NCBI GenBank assembly: GCA_001898465.1
Contig: MKTX01000001.1
Span: 186,001-250,000, forward strand
From: Sphingobacteriales bacterium 39-19
GTDB taxonomy: Bacteria > Bacteroidota > Bacteroidia > Chitinophagales > Chitinophagaceae
Direction of reading: 5' to 3'
Length of the DNA: 64,000 nucleotides
Positions 36,121 through 45,132 of the stretch are shown here, one piece after another. The notes under the pieces were generated by a model that was given only the letters and a program-made list of their open reading frames with translations, made no database searches and was not told where the DNA came from. Position 1 is the first letter of the stretch, and each line of letters begins with the position of its first letter. The translations under genes were made by a program, and so were the position numbers.

Positions 36121-36852
36121 TTAAAACCTGGTTTGCAGGTAATGAGGCAGTACGGCACGCCAGGTAGGCCAATCATGTTTCCATTCAGGCCCCCAAATAT
36201 CCAGTTCATGGGGAATTCCTTTATTATGCAATACAGCAGAAAAATCCCGGGATGCCTGGGGGTCTTCATAATCTCCACTACCACTAAAAATATGGATATG
36301 ATTACTACGCCTGATATTATTCAAATACCATTCATCCTGCAGGTTGGGAATATAATGTGCCGGGCTATTAAAATAAACCTGGTCATCATAAAACCCTTTA
36401 CTATACTCTTCCAGGTTATATACACCGCTCATGGCTATCACACCATCAATAAGATCCGGCCGCTTTAAAAATAAGTTCATACTATGTAATGCACCAAATG
36501 AAGCGCCACAGGTAATAATGGGTGTTTCGGCCGATGTGTTTGTTTTTAAGAAGGGGATAACTTCATTAAAAATGTAATTATTAAACTGGTTATGGCGTAT
36601 GGCCTTATGGGCCCCTTCCATTTCATCATTCAACCAACTTTCTTTATTTACACTATTTACAGAAAACACCCTTAGTTTTCCTGCTTCAATAAACGGCTCC
36701 AATTCAACCATCAGCTGAAAGCGCTCGTACTCCAGGTAGTCTGCCCCGGCTGTGGGAACCAATAATAATGAAAAACCATAATGCCCGTAACCTACAATGG
36801 GCATATCTGCACCTAAAGAAGGGCTGTACCAGCTGGATAAATCTCTGCGCAT
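36121..36852 (-). CDS. Esterase-family alpha/beta hydrolase
   Basis: The 243-residue protein has no signal peptide and belongs to the putative-esterase (esterase D/Fes-like) family. The nucleophile elbow is G-A-S118-F-G (ITCGASFGALHSMNLFLKRP), the acid is probably the Asp in FSGSGDYEDP, and the His is in WKHDWPTWRAVLPHYL. The N-terminal MRRDLSSWYSPSLG and MPIVGYGHYGF segments match cytoplasmic esterases of this group from other bacteria. It is convergent with the secreted hydrolase at 32.3 kb and could process its products, which is speculation. Complete at normal length. Confidence 0.87.
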   Translation of the reverse strand: MRRDLSSWYSPSLGADMPIVGYGHYGFSLLLVPTAGADYLEYERFQLMVELEPFIEAGKLRVFSVNSVNKESWLNDEMEGAHKAIRHNQFNNYIFNEVIPFLKTNTSAETPIITCGASFGALHSMNLFLKRPDLIDGVIAMSGVYNLEEYSKGFYDDQVYFNSPAHYIPNLQDEWYLNNIRRSNHIHIFSGSGDYEDPQASRDFSAVLHNKGIPHELDIWGPEWKHDWPTWRAVLPHYLQTRF

Positions 36853-36908
36853 ATAATTTAATTTAATATTGCCGAAAGTAGGAATAGTTTCCTACTTTTA
36901 AAAAAAAT

Positions 36909-37610
36909 ATGAAAAATAGAATGAAAAATATATTCTTAATCCTTTTGTGTGGTTGCCTGGCCATTTCCTGCCAAAAAGAACTAGACTTTGGCTCGGGAGA
37001 TATTACGCCCCCAAATGATTTTCCTGTAAATGACACTTGTTTTGCTTGTGATTATTCTCCCATATGTGATAGTTCACAGTTTAATTATATTGATACTGTA
37101 AACGGGGTAGCACAAGCCAAGAGTTTTTTATATGATGTAAAATCAGATACAGTTGTAAATGCCGTTACTTTTAAAAAAATACTGGAATTAAATAGTAATA
37201 CCATGAACTATTTTTCCTGTTCTAATAATGTATTAAAGATTTATGCTCCATCTGCTACAAGTACGGGTGGAACGCAATTGAGTAATATTATACAAACCCC
37301 GCTTAAATCAAATGAGCCGGCAGGCACCCGCTGGAAAGATGTGATCCAGGTAACTGGCGGAAGTATTGAATACCGCTATACCATTATTGAGAAAGGCATT
37401 ACTTACCCTGTATTGGATAGTAATTATACCAATGTGATTTTTGTACGGGATACCGCTGTTTCGATTGTACCGCTCATGGGTGAAATTCCTTTTGCAGTAC
37501 GTGAATCGTATTATGCAAAAGGTATTGGTATGGTAAAAGTTATTTTAAAAGATTTAATAATTGGGCAAACACAAATGGTTAGCCAATTAAAATCATACCA
37601 TTTCAGGTAA
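36909..37610 (+). CDS. Lipoprotein of unknown function
   Basis: This is a 233-residue lipoprotein with a signal peptide ending in GCLAISC and the lipid-attached Cys at 21, followed by QKELDFGSG. A four-Cys cluster lies near the N-terminus (DTCFACDYSPICDSS). The remainder is beta-rich (YRYTIIEKGITYPVLDSNYT). No family is recognised. A second in-frame Met at codon 5 would also keep the signal. Its stop lies one base from the stop of the convergent ParA gene. Confidence 0.7.
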   Translation: MKNRMKNIFLILLCGCLAISCQKELDFGSGDITPPNDFPVNDTCFACDYSPICDSSQFNYIDTVNGVAQAKSFLYDVKSDTVVNAVTFKKILELNSNTMNYFSCSNNVLKIYAPSATSTGGTQLSNIIQTPLKSNEPAGTRWKDVIQVTGGSIEYRYTIIEKGITYPVLDSNYTNVIFVRDTAVSIVPLMGEIPFAVRESYYAKGIGMVKVILKDLIIGQTQMVSQLKSYHFR

Positions 37611-37611
37611 T

Positions 37612-38355
37612 TTATTCTAACACGCCCTCTTTTATTTCGGTCCATAATTCCCGGTAACATTTAGCGGCATAGCTGCTATTGGCATATTCCATAATGGGTG
37701 CTTTATGGATGCCCATTTTTTCAACATCACTCAGGTAAGGTACATAATTTTGAAAGAAGCGTTTGTCTTTATACAGCTCTTCCATAATTTCATTATGCAT
37801 GTTTTTTCGTAAGTCAACCATAGTAAAAAAGCACATCATGCGGCTTAGGTCCAAATCTTTTTCCTTAAAATAATCTTTCACCATATTATAAGTACGTATA
37901 GAAAGTGTAGTGGGAATTACCGGCATCAAAACGATATCAGCAGCATGAAATACATTTTCGCTCAGGGCGCTAAAACCGGGAGGGCAGTCAATAAAAACAA
38001 AATCGTATTCTTTTTCCAATTGTTTCAATACATTTTTTAAACGGGTCTTATTGCCTTTCATTTCTTCCAGCATCACATCAAAACTCTTAATGGAATTATC
38101 GGCAGGTATCAGGTCCAGCATTTCAAAATCGGTACTCATGATCGCATTTTCTAACTGGGCATCTTTGGTAACTAATTTTTTAATACCCGGGTGTACTTTT
38201 GCCTTTACCTTATAATAAAAAGTAGAAGACCCCTGCGGATCAATATCCCATAATAAAGTTTTAAACCCGTCTGCCGCTGCCAGGTAAGCAAAATTTACAC
38301 AGGATGCCGTTTTCCCTACACCTCCTTTTAAATTATATAAAGCAATTGTAATCAT
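37612..38355 (-). CDS. ParA/Soj-family ATPase (orphan)
   Basis: The 247-residue ParA-type P-loop ATPase has a deviant Walker A KGGVGKTA (10-17; signature Lys10 and catalytic Lys15), switch I around LWDIDPQGS (37-45) and Walker B FVFIDCPPGFS. It lacks the N-terminal DNA-binding helix-turn-helix of plasmid ParA proteins and so resembles the short Soj/MinD-like group that positions cargo on the nucleoid. No parB or cognate cargo gene adjoins it, and no parS-like site was seen. It is probably an orphan positioning ATPase; the partner is unknown. It lies 153 bases from the divergent uvrB. Confidence 0.9.
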   Translation of the reverse strand: MITIALYNLKGGVGKTASCVNFAYLAAADGFKTLLWDIDPQGSSTFYYKVKAKVHPGIKKLVTKDAQLENAIMSTDFEMLDLIPADNSIKSFDVMLEEMKGNKTRLKNVLKQLEKEYDFVFIDCPPGFSALSENVFHAADIVLMPVIPTTLSIRTYNMVKDYFKEKDLDLSRMMCFFTMVDLRKNMHNEIMEELYKDKRFFQNYVPYLSDVEKMGIHKAPIMEYANSSYAAKCYRELWTEIKEGVLE

Positions 38356-38508
38356 ACCATTTGTATTTATAAGTTAAGATAACAAATTATTTTTCAATAT
38401 AAAATTAATTTCATATTCTATCGGCGGTATCGGTCTTTTTAAGTGACAAATTAAAGATCAAGCAAAACTTTTGATTAATTTTATAGGCTCAATCATAAGG
38501 TATCTTTT

Positions 38509-40551
38509 ATGGCTTTTCAATTACATGCGGATTATACACCCGCCGGTGATCAACCGGAAGCCATTTCACAATTGGTAAACGGGATTTTGCAGGGTGAACA
38601 ACACCAAACCCTACTGGGTGTAACGGGTAGCGGTAAAACCTTTACAATGGCCAATGTGATACAACAGGTGCAAAGGCCCACGCTGATATTAACCCATAAC
38701 AAAACTTTGGTAGCCCAATTATATGGTGAGTTTAAACAGTTTTTCCCGGATAATGCGGTAGGGTATTTTGTAAGTTATTATGATTACTACCAGCCTGAAG
38801 CATATATTCCTACCAGTAATACTTATATAGAAAAAGACCTGAGTATAAATGAGGAATTAGATAAACTCAGATTGCAGGCCACAGCCCAGCTCTTAAGTGG
38901 CCGCAGGGATATAATTATTGTGGCGAGTGTAAGTTGTATTTATGGTATGGGCAACCCTACTGAATATGAAAACGGCATCATCAGGATTCAGCAGGGCCAG
39001 GTAATAAGCCGGCAAGGTTTTTTACATAGTTTGGTAAACTCATTATACCATCGTAGCCAGGGCGATTTTGAAAGGGGGAGTTTTAGGGTAAAAGGTGATA
39101 CCGTAGATATTAATTTACCGTACGTGGATTTTGGTTACCGCATCAGTTTTTTTGGTGACGAAATTGAAAGTATAGAAACTCTTGAATTAAGTTCCGGCAA
39201 AAGAATCAGTTCCGTAGAAAATGCAGCGATTTTTCCAGCCAACTTATACCTGGCACCAAAAGATATGCTTACTACCGTAATTCATGAAATACAGGATGAA
39301 TCTGCTGCACAACAGGAATATTTTAAAAAAGTAGGAAAATATATTGAAGCGCAACGCATTGGTGAAAGAGTGAATTACGATTTGGAAATGATCCGGGAAC
39401 TGGGTTATTGCAACGGGATTGAAAATTATTCCCGCTTTTTTGACCGCCGCTCTCCCGGAACCCGCCCTTTTTGCTTATTAGATTATTTTCCGAAAGATTA
39501 TATCACATTCCTGGATGAAAGCCACCAAACCATTCCGCAAATCAGCGGTATGTATGGCGGAGACAGAAGCCGTAAATTAGTATTGGTTGATTATGGCTTT
39601 CGTTTGCCCTCTGCAATGGATAACCGGCCCTTAAATTTTCATGAATTTGAAAACATGACCAACCAGGTTATATATGTATCAGCAACACCTGGCGATTATG
39701 AATTAGATAAATGCGAAGGCATTGTAATAGAACAAGTGGTAAGGCCTACCGGTTTATTAGACCCTCCAATTGAGGTACGCCCTTCCGTAAACCAAATTGA
39801 TGATTTACTGGATGAAATAGATAACCAAATAAAAAAAGGAGGAAGAGTATTGGTAACCACACTTACCAAGCGCATGGCCGAAGAAATGGACAAATACCTG
39901 CATCGCATCAATATAAAAAGTAAATATATACACAGTGAAGTGGATACCCTGGAAAGAGTAGAAATTTTAAGGGAATTAAGGCTGGGGGTGATAGATGTAC
40001 TGGTAGGCGTAAATCTTTTAAGAGAAGGGCTGGACCTGCCGGAAGTAACCCTGGTGGCTGTATTAGATGCCGATAAAGAGGGGTTTTTAAGAAATGAACG
40101 CAGCCTGACTCAAACAGCAGGGCGTGCAGCAAGAAATGTAAACGGGTTTGTAATATTTTACGCCGATAGCATTACTCAAAGCATGCAAAAAACAATTGAC
40201 GAAACAAACCGGCGCCGTGAAAAACAATTGGCATTTAATGCCCATCATCACATTACCCCGCAAACCGTAATGAAAACCCGGGACCAGGTAATGGCCCAGG
40301 GCAGTGTGCTGGACGTAAAAGGATACGACCCCTCTAGACCTTATTCCATTGCTGCCGATGAAGACATTGTTCCTACTGCTGCTGAAGAACAAGAAACGTA
40401 TAGTAGCATACCACAATTAGAAAAGGCGATTGCAAAAAATAAAAAACAAATGGAAAAAGCGGCCAGGGACCTTGATTTTATGGAGGCCGCCCGGTTACGG
40501 GACGAAATGTTTAAAAAACAAAAACAATTAGAAGAAATGAAAATGGCATAA
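38509..40551 (+). CDS. uvrB: Excinuclease ABC subunit B
   Basis: The 680-residue protein is the damage-verifying helicase of nucleotide excision repair, which takes over from UvrA and recruits UvrC. Walker A is GVTGSGKT (37-44), the beta-hairpin is YYDYYQPEAYIP, the Walker B-like motif is FLDESHQTIPQ, helicase motifs V/VI are VGVNLLREGLDLPEV and QTAGRAARNVNG, and the C-terminal UVR domain (about 640-680; DLDFMEAARLRDEM) binds UvrC. Length is normal. TATCTTTT is directly before the ATG; if it is the -7 element, the message is leaderless or the true start is downstream. uvrA and uvrC are not nearby. Confidence 0.97.
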   Translation: MAFQLHADYTPAGDQPEAISQLVNGILQGEQHQTLLGVTGSGKTFTMANVIQQVQRPTLILTHNKTLVAQLYGEFKQFFPDNAVGYFVSYYDYYQPEAYIPTSNTYIEKDLSINEELDKLRLQATAQLLSGRRDIIIVASVSCIYGMGNPTEYENGIIRIQQGQVISRQGFLHSLVNSLYHRSQGDFERGSFRVKGDTVDINLPYVDFGYRISFFGDEIESIETLELSSGKRISSVENAAIFPANLYLAPKDMLTTVIHEIQDESAAQQEYFKKVGKYIEAQRIGERVNYDLEMIRELGYCNGIENYSRFFDRRSPGTRPFCLLDYFPKDYITFLDESHQTIPQISGMYGGDRSRKLVLVDYGFRLPSAMDNRPLNFHEFENMTNQVIYVSATPGDYELDKCEGIVIEQVVRPTGLLDPPIEVRPSVNQIDDLLDEIDNQIKKGGRVLVTTLTKRMAEEMDKYLHRINIKSKYIHSEVDTLERVEILRELRLGVIDVLVGVNLLREGLDLPEVTLVAVLDADKEGFLRNERSLTQTAGRAARNVNGFVIFYADSITQSMQKTIDETNRRREKQLAFNAHHHITPQTVMKTRDQVMAQGSVLDVKGYDPSRPYSIAADEDIVPTAAEEQETYSSIPQLEKAIAKNKKQMEKAARDLDFMEAARLRDEMFKKQKQLEEMKMA

Positions 40552-40678
40552 TTCATATTCAGCCCTGTTTCCTGAAACAATATCATTATAAAAACGTTAA
40601 CCTCTACAATCAACCATAAATCTTTCAATTTAAACGACATTTGCAATTGAAATACCTGTTTGGTTTTATTGCACAGAA

Positions 40679-42535
40679 ATGAAATATTATTTTTTGATAT
40701 GGGGAGTCCTGATTTTGAATGTAAAGGCCAATAGTCAGTGCACTACTCCCATTAGTAGTTTTCCATACCAGCAGGATTTTGAACTGACGGATGGGGGATG
40801 GCAGCCGGGTGGTACGGCATCGGACTGGGCATGGGGAAGCCCTGCAAAACCCGTAATCAATAGCGCCGGGCAAGGTGCAAAATGCTGGGTAACGGGTGGC
40901 CTTACCAATTCTTCTTATAACAGTGCAGAAAAATCCTGGATACAAAGCCCCTGTTTTGATTTTAGTTCATTGGCTTACCCTCAAATTCAATTCAAAATCT
41001 TTTGGGAAACAGAAAAAACTTACGATGGTGCTAACCTGCAATATTCAGTAGATGGCGGAAGCAGTTGGGTAACTATCGGTTCTGCAGCCGAAAGTTCATG
41101 CACAGCAGAAAACTGGTATAATACATCTAACATAAATTTTTTAGGAAGCAGTGGATGGTCTGGAAATATACAATCTACCAGTGGGAGTTGCCAGGGGGGT
41201 GGCGGTAGTAATGGGTGGCTTACAGCAAAACATAGTTTACACTTTTTAGCCGGCAAATCCAATGTCATTTTCCGGTTTGGCTTTGCAGCAGGTACTACCT
41301 GTAATGCTTTTGACGGTTTTGCCATAGATGATGTTCACATTGAAGAATCACCGGCACAGGATTATACCATTGCAGCGGCCTGCATAAATAGGAATAGCCT
41401 GGCATTTTCAATTATAAGTTCATGTGCAAAAACATTTAGCTGGGATTTTGGCGACCCCGTTTCCGGCGCCAATAACACCTCGTCTGATGCCGCACCCAAT
41501 CATCAATATAGCAGTGGAGGTACCTATACAGTAAGCGTAACAGTAGGCTTCGACTGGGGGCCACCCGCTACAAAAACTTATGTAGTAAACATACTTGAGT
41601 TACACCCTCAAATAAACTGGCCGGGAGCCTGTACCAATATTGCGGATGCAACCATTACAGTAAATACCAGTGGTGCACCCGGACCTTATTTTTATAACTG
41701 GAATACAAGCCCGCCACAAAACACGGTTTCTATCGGATCATTAGGCGCCGGAAATTATACCGTTACCGTAAATGCCAATAATGCCTGTACCGCTACTGCT
41801 ACTTATACACTTACCGCACCTACACCCATACAAATAAATACTTTGGCCGGTAAAGCCGCCTGTAAAAAAGATAACGGCAATATTGTAAGTACCATACAAG
41901 GAGGTGTACCGCCCTATCAATATATGTGGAGCAATGGAGATCTTACGGCAAATCCCATAAACCTGGCGCCGGGCATCTATAGCCTGCAGGTTACGGATGC
42001 AAATGGTTGCAAAGCAAATGCTAACAATATAAATGTAGGATACGAAGAATATGAAGTTCCGGTAAACCTGGGGCCCGATCTTGATATTTGTCCCGGCCAA
42101 ACAGTTACTTTATCTCCCGGCATATATTCAACCTATTTATGGCAGGATGGAACAACGCTTCCTGCATTCACTTTACAAACCGCCGGCCAATACAGTGTAC
42201 AGGTAACAGATAATAAAGGTTGCGGGGGAGCAGATACTATACAGGTTCGTGCAGATTGCCCGGATATTTATTTCCCTACTGGCTTTACGCCAAACAATGA
42301 TGGAGTAAACAACCTTTTTGGTCCCTTAGGCAACCTGGCTGCTTTGAAAAATTATCGCCTGCAAATTTATAACCGGTATGGTCAATTGGTTTTCTTTAGT
42401 ACCAATCCTTTTGAAAAATGGGATGGAAGAATGAAAGGGGCAGATAATAACACGCAGAGTTTTGTATGGCAATGCCATTTTGAATTTAAAGGGAAAAAAG
42501 AATTCAGGAGGGGAAGCCTGGTATTGCTTAGATAA
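40679..42535 (+). CDS. T9SS type-B sorted surface protein with PKD domain (gliding-motility C-terminal domain)
   Basis: The 618-residue exported protein has a signal peptide (1-20) and a jelly-roll/MAM-like region (about 25-222) with several Cys. It then has a PKD-like domain (about 240-308; FSWDFGDPVSGANN, YSSGGTYTVSVTVG), two SprB-like repeats (about 315-465; PYFYNWNTSPPQNTVSIGSL, PYQYMWSNGD) and the C-terminal gliding-motility domain (about 530-618; FPTGFTPNNDGVNN, RLQIYNRYGQLVF, SFVWQCHFEFKGKK). The C-terminal domain is the type-B T9SS sorting signal, so the protein is surface-attached or released. It is probably an adhesin; no partner gene adjoins it. The stop is 20 bases from the convergent lysS stop. 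Confidence 0.9.
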   Translation: MKYYFLIWGVLILNVKANSQCTTPISSFPYQQDFELTDGGWQPGGTASDWAWGSPAKPVINSAGQGAKCWVTGGLTNSSYNSAEKSWIQSPCFDFSSLAYPQIQFKIFWETEKTYDGANLQYSVDGGSSWVTIGSAAESSCTAENWYNTSNINFLGSSGWSGNIQSTSGSCQGGGGSNGWLTAKHSLHFLAGKSNVIFRFGFAAGTTCNAFDGFAIDDVHIEESPAQDYTIAAACINRNSLAFSIISSCAKTFSWDFGDPVSGANNTSSDAAPNHQYSSGGTYTVSVTVGFDWGPPATKTYVVNILELHPQINWPGACTNIADATITVNTSGAPGPYFYNWNTSPPQNTVSIGSLGAGNYTVTVNANNACTATATYTLTAPTPIQINTLAGKAACKKDNGNIVSTIQGGVPPYQYMWSNGDLTANPINLAPGIYSLQVTDANGCKANANNINVGYEEYEVPVNLGPDLDICPGQTVTLSPGIYSTYLWQDGTTLPAFTLQTAGQYSVQVTDNKGCGGADTIQVRADCPDIYFPTGFTPNNDGVNNLFGPLGNLAALKNYRLQIYNRYGQLVFFSTNPFEKWDGRMKGADNNTQSFVWQCHFEFKGKKEFRRGSLVLLR

Positions 42536-42555
42536 TAAATTACAGGTACTGGTTG

Positions 42556-44076
42556 TTAGCTTATATTTTCCGGGCGCATCATGGGGAAGAATAATACATC
42601 CTGTATAGATACCTGGCCCGTAAGTAACATACACAAACGGTCGATACCAAAGCCAATACCACTGGTAGGCGGCATACCATATTCCAAAGCCCTTAAAAAA
42701 TCATGATCAATAAACATTGCTTCATCATCACCCCTTTCCATCAGTTTTGTTTGTTCTTCAAAACGGGCCCTTTGCTCAATCGGGTCATTTAACTCGCTAT
42801 AAGCATTTGCAATTTCTTTCCCGTTTATGATAAGTTCAAAACGCTCTACCAGCCCGGGTTTACTACGGTGTTTTTTGGTAAGGGGGCTCATCTCTACCGG
42901 GTAATCGGTAATAAAAGTAGGTTGCACATAAAATTGTTCGCATTTGCCACCAAAAATTTCATCTATCAATTTTCCTTTACCCCATTTCGCATCGGCATGA
43001 ATTCCCAGTTTGCTGCATACTTCCCGTATACCCGCTTCATCCATGTTACTTATATCAAAGCCGGTATGTTCCCGGATGGCTTCATAAATGGGTATTCTTT
43101 TATAAGGGGCTTCCAGGTTTATTTCTTTTCCATCAATATGGGTAATCGTATTCCCGTTTGTTGCTATTGCGGTTGATTCAAGCAATTGTTCTGTAGTATC
43201 CATCATCCATTCATAATCTTTATAGGCAGCATAAAATTCCAGGATGGTAAACTCCGGGTTATGTGTCCTGTCCATACCTTCATTTCTAAAATTACGGCTG
43301 AACTCATATACAAAATCAAAGCCACCCACTATCAGTCTTTTCAAATAAAGTTCATTGGCAATCCGCATGTACATAGGCACATCCAGTGCATTATGATGGG
43401 TAATAAATGGCCGGGCTGCTGCCCCGCCGGGTATCACCTGTAGCACCGGGGTATCTACTTCCAGTGCCCCCCGGTCATTTAAAAAACTACGAATGGCATT
43501 TACCATTTTGGTACGCTTAATAAATATGTCTTTTACAGCCGGGTTTACAATTAAGTCGGCATAACGCTGGCGGTAACGAAATTCCGGGTCCGTAACTTCA
43601 TCAAAAGCTTCGCCGTCTTTTTCTTTCACAACAGGCAAAGGCCTTAAAGCCTTGGTAAGAAGGGTGAATTCTTTTACATGCACAGAAGTTTCGCCGGTTT
43701 TTGTTGTAAATACATATCCTTTTACACCCATGATATCACCTATATCAATTAGTTTTTTCCATACCGTTTGGTAAAGTGTTTTATCCTCGCCGGGGCATAC
43801 ATCATCCTGTTTTATATAACATTGAATTTTACCTGTAGCATCTTGTAAAACAAAAAAGTTTGCTTTACCCATATCCCGGATACTCATGATTCTGCCGGCA
43901 ATGCATACATCTGAAAAGGAGGCTGCGTTTTCATCTCCTTTAAAATTTTCTTTTATAGCTGCTGCTGTTTGGTTTACCGGGTACAATGGCGCCGGGTAAG
44001 CGTCAATTCCTAATTTTTGTAAATCAGCCAATTTTTGCCGCCGGATCATTTCCTGCTCAGATAAATGTGTACTCAT
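42556..44076 (-). CDS. lysS: Lysyl-tRNA synthetase, class II
   Basis: The 507-residue enzyme charges tRNA-Lys. An N-terminal OB-fold anticodon domain (about 45-150) is followed by the class II catalytic core with motif 1 (about 195-225; [20 protein letters not shown]), motif 2 ([17 protein letters not shown]) and motif 3 ([19 protein letters not shown]). The ATG at 44076 ([15 protein letters not shown]) is chosen over an upstream TTG, because the promoter element TAACTTTG (44095-44102, minus strand) lies 18 bases above it. Complete at normal length. Confidence 0.97.
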   Translation of the reverse strand: MSTHLSEQEMIRRQKLADLQKLGIDAYPAPLYPVNQTAAAIKENFKGDENAASFSDVCIAGRIMSIRDMGKANFFVLQDATGKIQCYIKQDDVCPGEDKTLYQTVWKKLIDIGDIMGVKGYVFTTKTGETSVHVKEFTLLTKALRPLPVVKEKDGEAFDEVTDPEFRYRQRYADLIVNPAVKDIFIKRTKMVNAIRSFLNDRGALEVDTPVLQVIPGGAAARPFITHHNALDVPMYMRIANELYLKRLIVGGFDFVYEFSRNFRNEGMDRTHNPEFTILEFYAAYKDYEWMMDTTEQLLESTAIATNGNTITHIDGKEINLEAPYKRIPIYEAIREHTGFDISNMDEAGIREVCSKLGIHADAKWGKGKLIDEIFGGKCEQFYVQPTFITDYPVEMSPLTKKHRSKPGLVERFELIINGKEIANAYSELNDPIEQRARFEEQTKLMERGDDEAMFIDHDFLRALEYGMPPTSGIGFGIDRLCMLLTGQVSIQDVLFFPMMRPENIS

Positions 44077-44094
44077 ATTTAATAATTCGGGTTG

Positions 44095-44102
44095 CAAAGT
44101 TA
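44095..44102 (-). promoter_or_regulatory. Promoter of lysS
   Basis: On the minus strand TAACTTTG fits TAnnTTTG exactly. A TTG (minus strand, 44125-44127) lies 22 bases upstream, within the spacing reported for flavobacterial promoters. The ATG follows 18 bases below the element. Confidence 0.55.
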
Positions 44103-44262
44103 ATGTTTTGTGATGCTATTCATACAAGTAATTAAAAGCCCGTTAAACCAACTCATGTTTTATACGTCTTCGTTATATAGGACTCATCCTGTTTTAAAAA
44201 GGGAATTAACTTCATTTTATTACATTTAAACCTTAGCTTTTGTATCATTGTAAAAATTTAAT

Positions 44263-44976
44263 ATGAAAAATCTGTTTACCTCCTTGTTTTTTAGTGGAAG
44301 TATTTTATTACTTAGTTGTGAAACACTCCAAAATTTACCAGGTACCGGTACTGCACAGGGCATCAGCCAGGCAGAAGCTGCCCAGGGCATAAAACAAGCA
44401 CTGGACCAGGGTTTGGGAAAGGCTGTATTACAATTAAATACCACCGATGGTTTCTTTAAAGATGCTTTTTATAAAATCCTGTTACCACCGGATGCCGCAA
44501 AAATTGAAAAAACATTACGTTCTATTGGCCTTTCCAGCATGGTAGATAAAGCTATTTTACAAATAAACCGGGGTGCAGAAGATGCTGCCGGCATGGCCAA
44601 ACCTATTTTTATGGATGCTGTAAAAAACATGACGATACAAGATGCCATTGGCCTGGTGAAAAATGGCGATACCAGTGCCACCCACTTCTTTAGAGAAAAA
44701 ACAACGGCTAAATTAATCGCTGCATTTACACCCGTAATTCAAGCTTCTTTAGATAAAGTGGATGCCACCAAATATTATGGCGACCTGGTAAATAAATACA
44801 ATCATTTACCCACTACTTTTAAGCAAATTAACCCCGATCTTACCGGTTATGTTACCCTGAAAGCAACCGATGCCATGTTTGATTTAATTGCGAAGGAAGA
44901 AGTAAATATCCGCACCAATTTTACGGCCCGTACTACTGATATCTTAAAAAAAGTATTTGGAGGAATAATCAAATAA
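44263..44976 (+). CDS. DUF4197 lipoprotein
   Basis: The 237-residue lipoprotein has a signal peptide ending ILLLSC (Cys19) and is a DUF4197 family member. The conserved blocks are AAQGIKQALDQGLGKAV, DGFFKDAFYKILLPPDA, LSSMVDKAILQINRGAEDAA, DAIGLVKNGDTSATHFFREK and DGLF-like MFDLIAKEEVNIR near the end. The protein is almost all helical and is expected at the periplasmic face of a membrane. The function of the family is unknown. A perfect terminator follows, so it is transcribed alone. Confidence 0.87.
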   Translation: MKNLFTSLFFSGSILLLSCETLQNLPGTGTAQGISQAEAAQGIKQALDQGLGKAVLQLNTTDGFFKDAFYKILLPPDAAKIEKTLRSIGLSSMVDKAILQINRGAEDAAGMAKPIFMDAVKNMTIQDAIGLVKNGDTSATHFFREKTTAKLIAAFTPVIQASLDKVDATKYYGDLVNKYNHLPTTFKQINPDLTGYVTLKATDAMFDLIAKEEVNIRTNFTARTTDILKKVFGGIIK

Positions 44977-44995
44977 ATAGGCAACCCTTACCTGG

Positions 44996-45022
44996 AAGCA
45001 GCTTTTAATAAGCTGCTTTTTT
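44996..45022 (+). terminator. Intrinsic terminator after the DUF4197 gene
   Basis: AAGCAGCTT (44996-45004) and AAGCTGCTT (45010-45018) form a perfect 9-bp stem with a 5-base loop, followed by further T bases. Confidence 0.9.
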
Positions 45023-45061
45023 ATTGGGCAGCCCAACATTTGTTAAGAAAAAATAAATATT

Positions 45062-45077
45062 TGCGAAATATTTCGTA
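45062..45077. promoter_or_regulatory. Operator-like dyad 1 upstream of the PDZ gene
   Basis: TGCGAAATATTTCGTA is a near-perfect 16-bp dyad with the core palindrome CGAAATATTTCG. It overlaps the presumed -33 element (TTTCG at 45071-45075). Confidence 0.5.
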
Positions 45078-45095
45078 TTTCAAATTTTCCTTTCC

Positions 45096-45103
45096 TATCT
45101 TCG
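45096..45103 (+). promoter_or_regulatory. Candidate -7 promoter element of the PDZ gene
   Basis: TATCTTCG is one base from TAnnTTTG. A TTTCG lies 20 bases upstream, and the two dyads (45062-45077, 45107-45122) flank it symmetrically. Confidence 0.45.
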
Positions 45104-45106
45104 ATG

Positions 45107-45122
45107 TACGAAATTATTAGTA
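45107..45122. promoter_or_regulatory. Operator-like dyad 2 at the presumed start of transcription
   Basis: TACGAAATTATTAGTA is a 16-bp imperfect dyad inside outer 5-bp arms TGTAC/GTACA (45105-45124). It shares the TACGAAAT half-site with dyad 1; centres are 45 bases apart. Confidence 0.5.
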
Positions 45123-45132
45123 CATAAAAATC

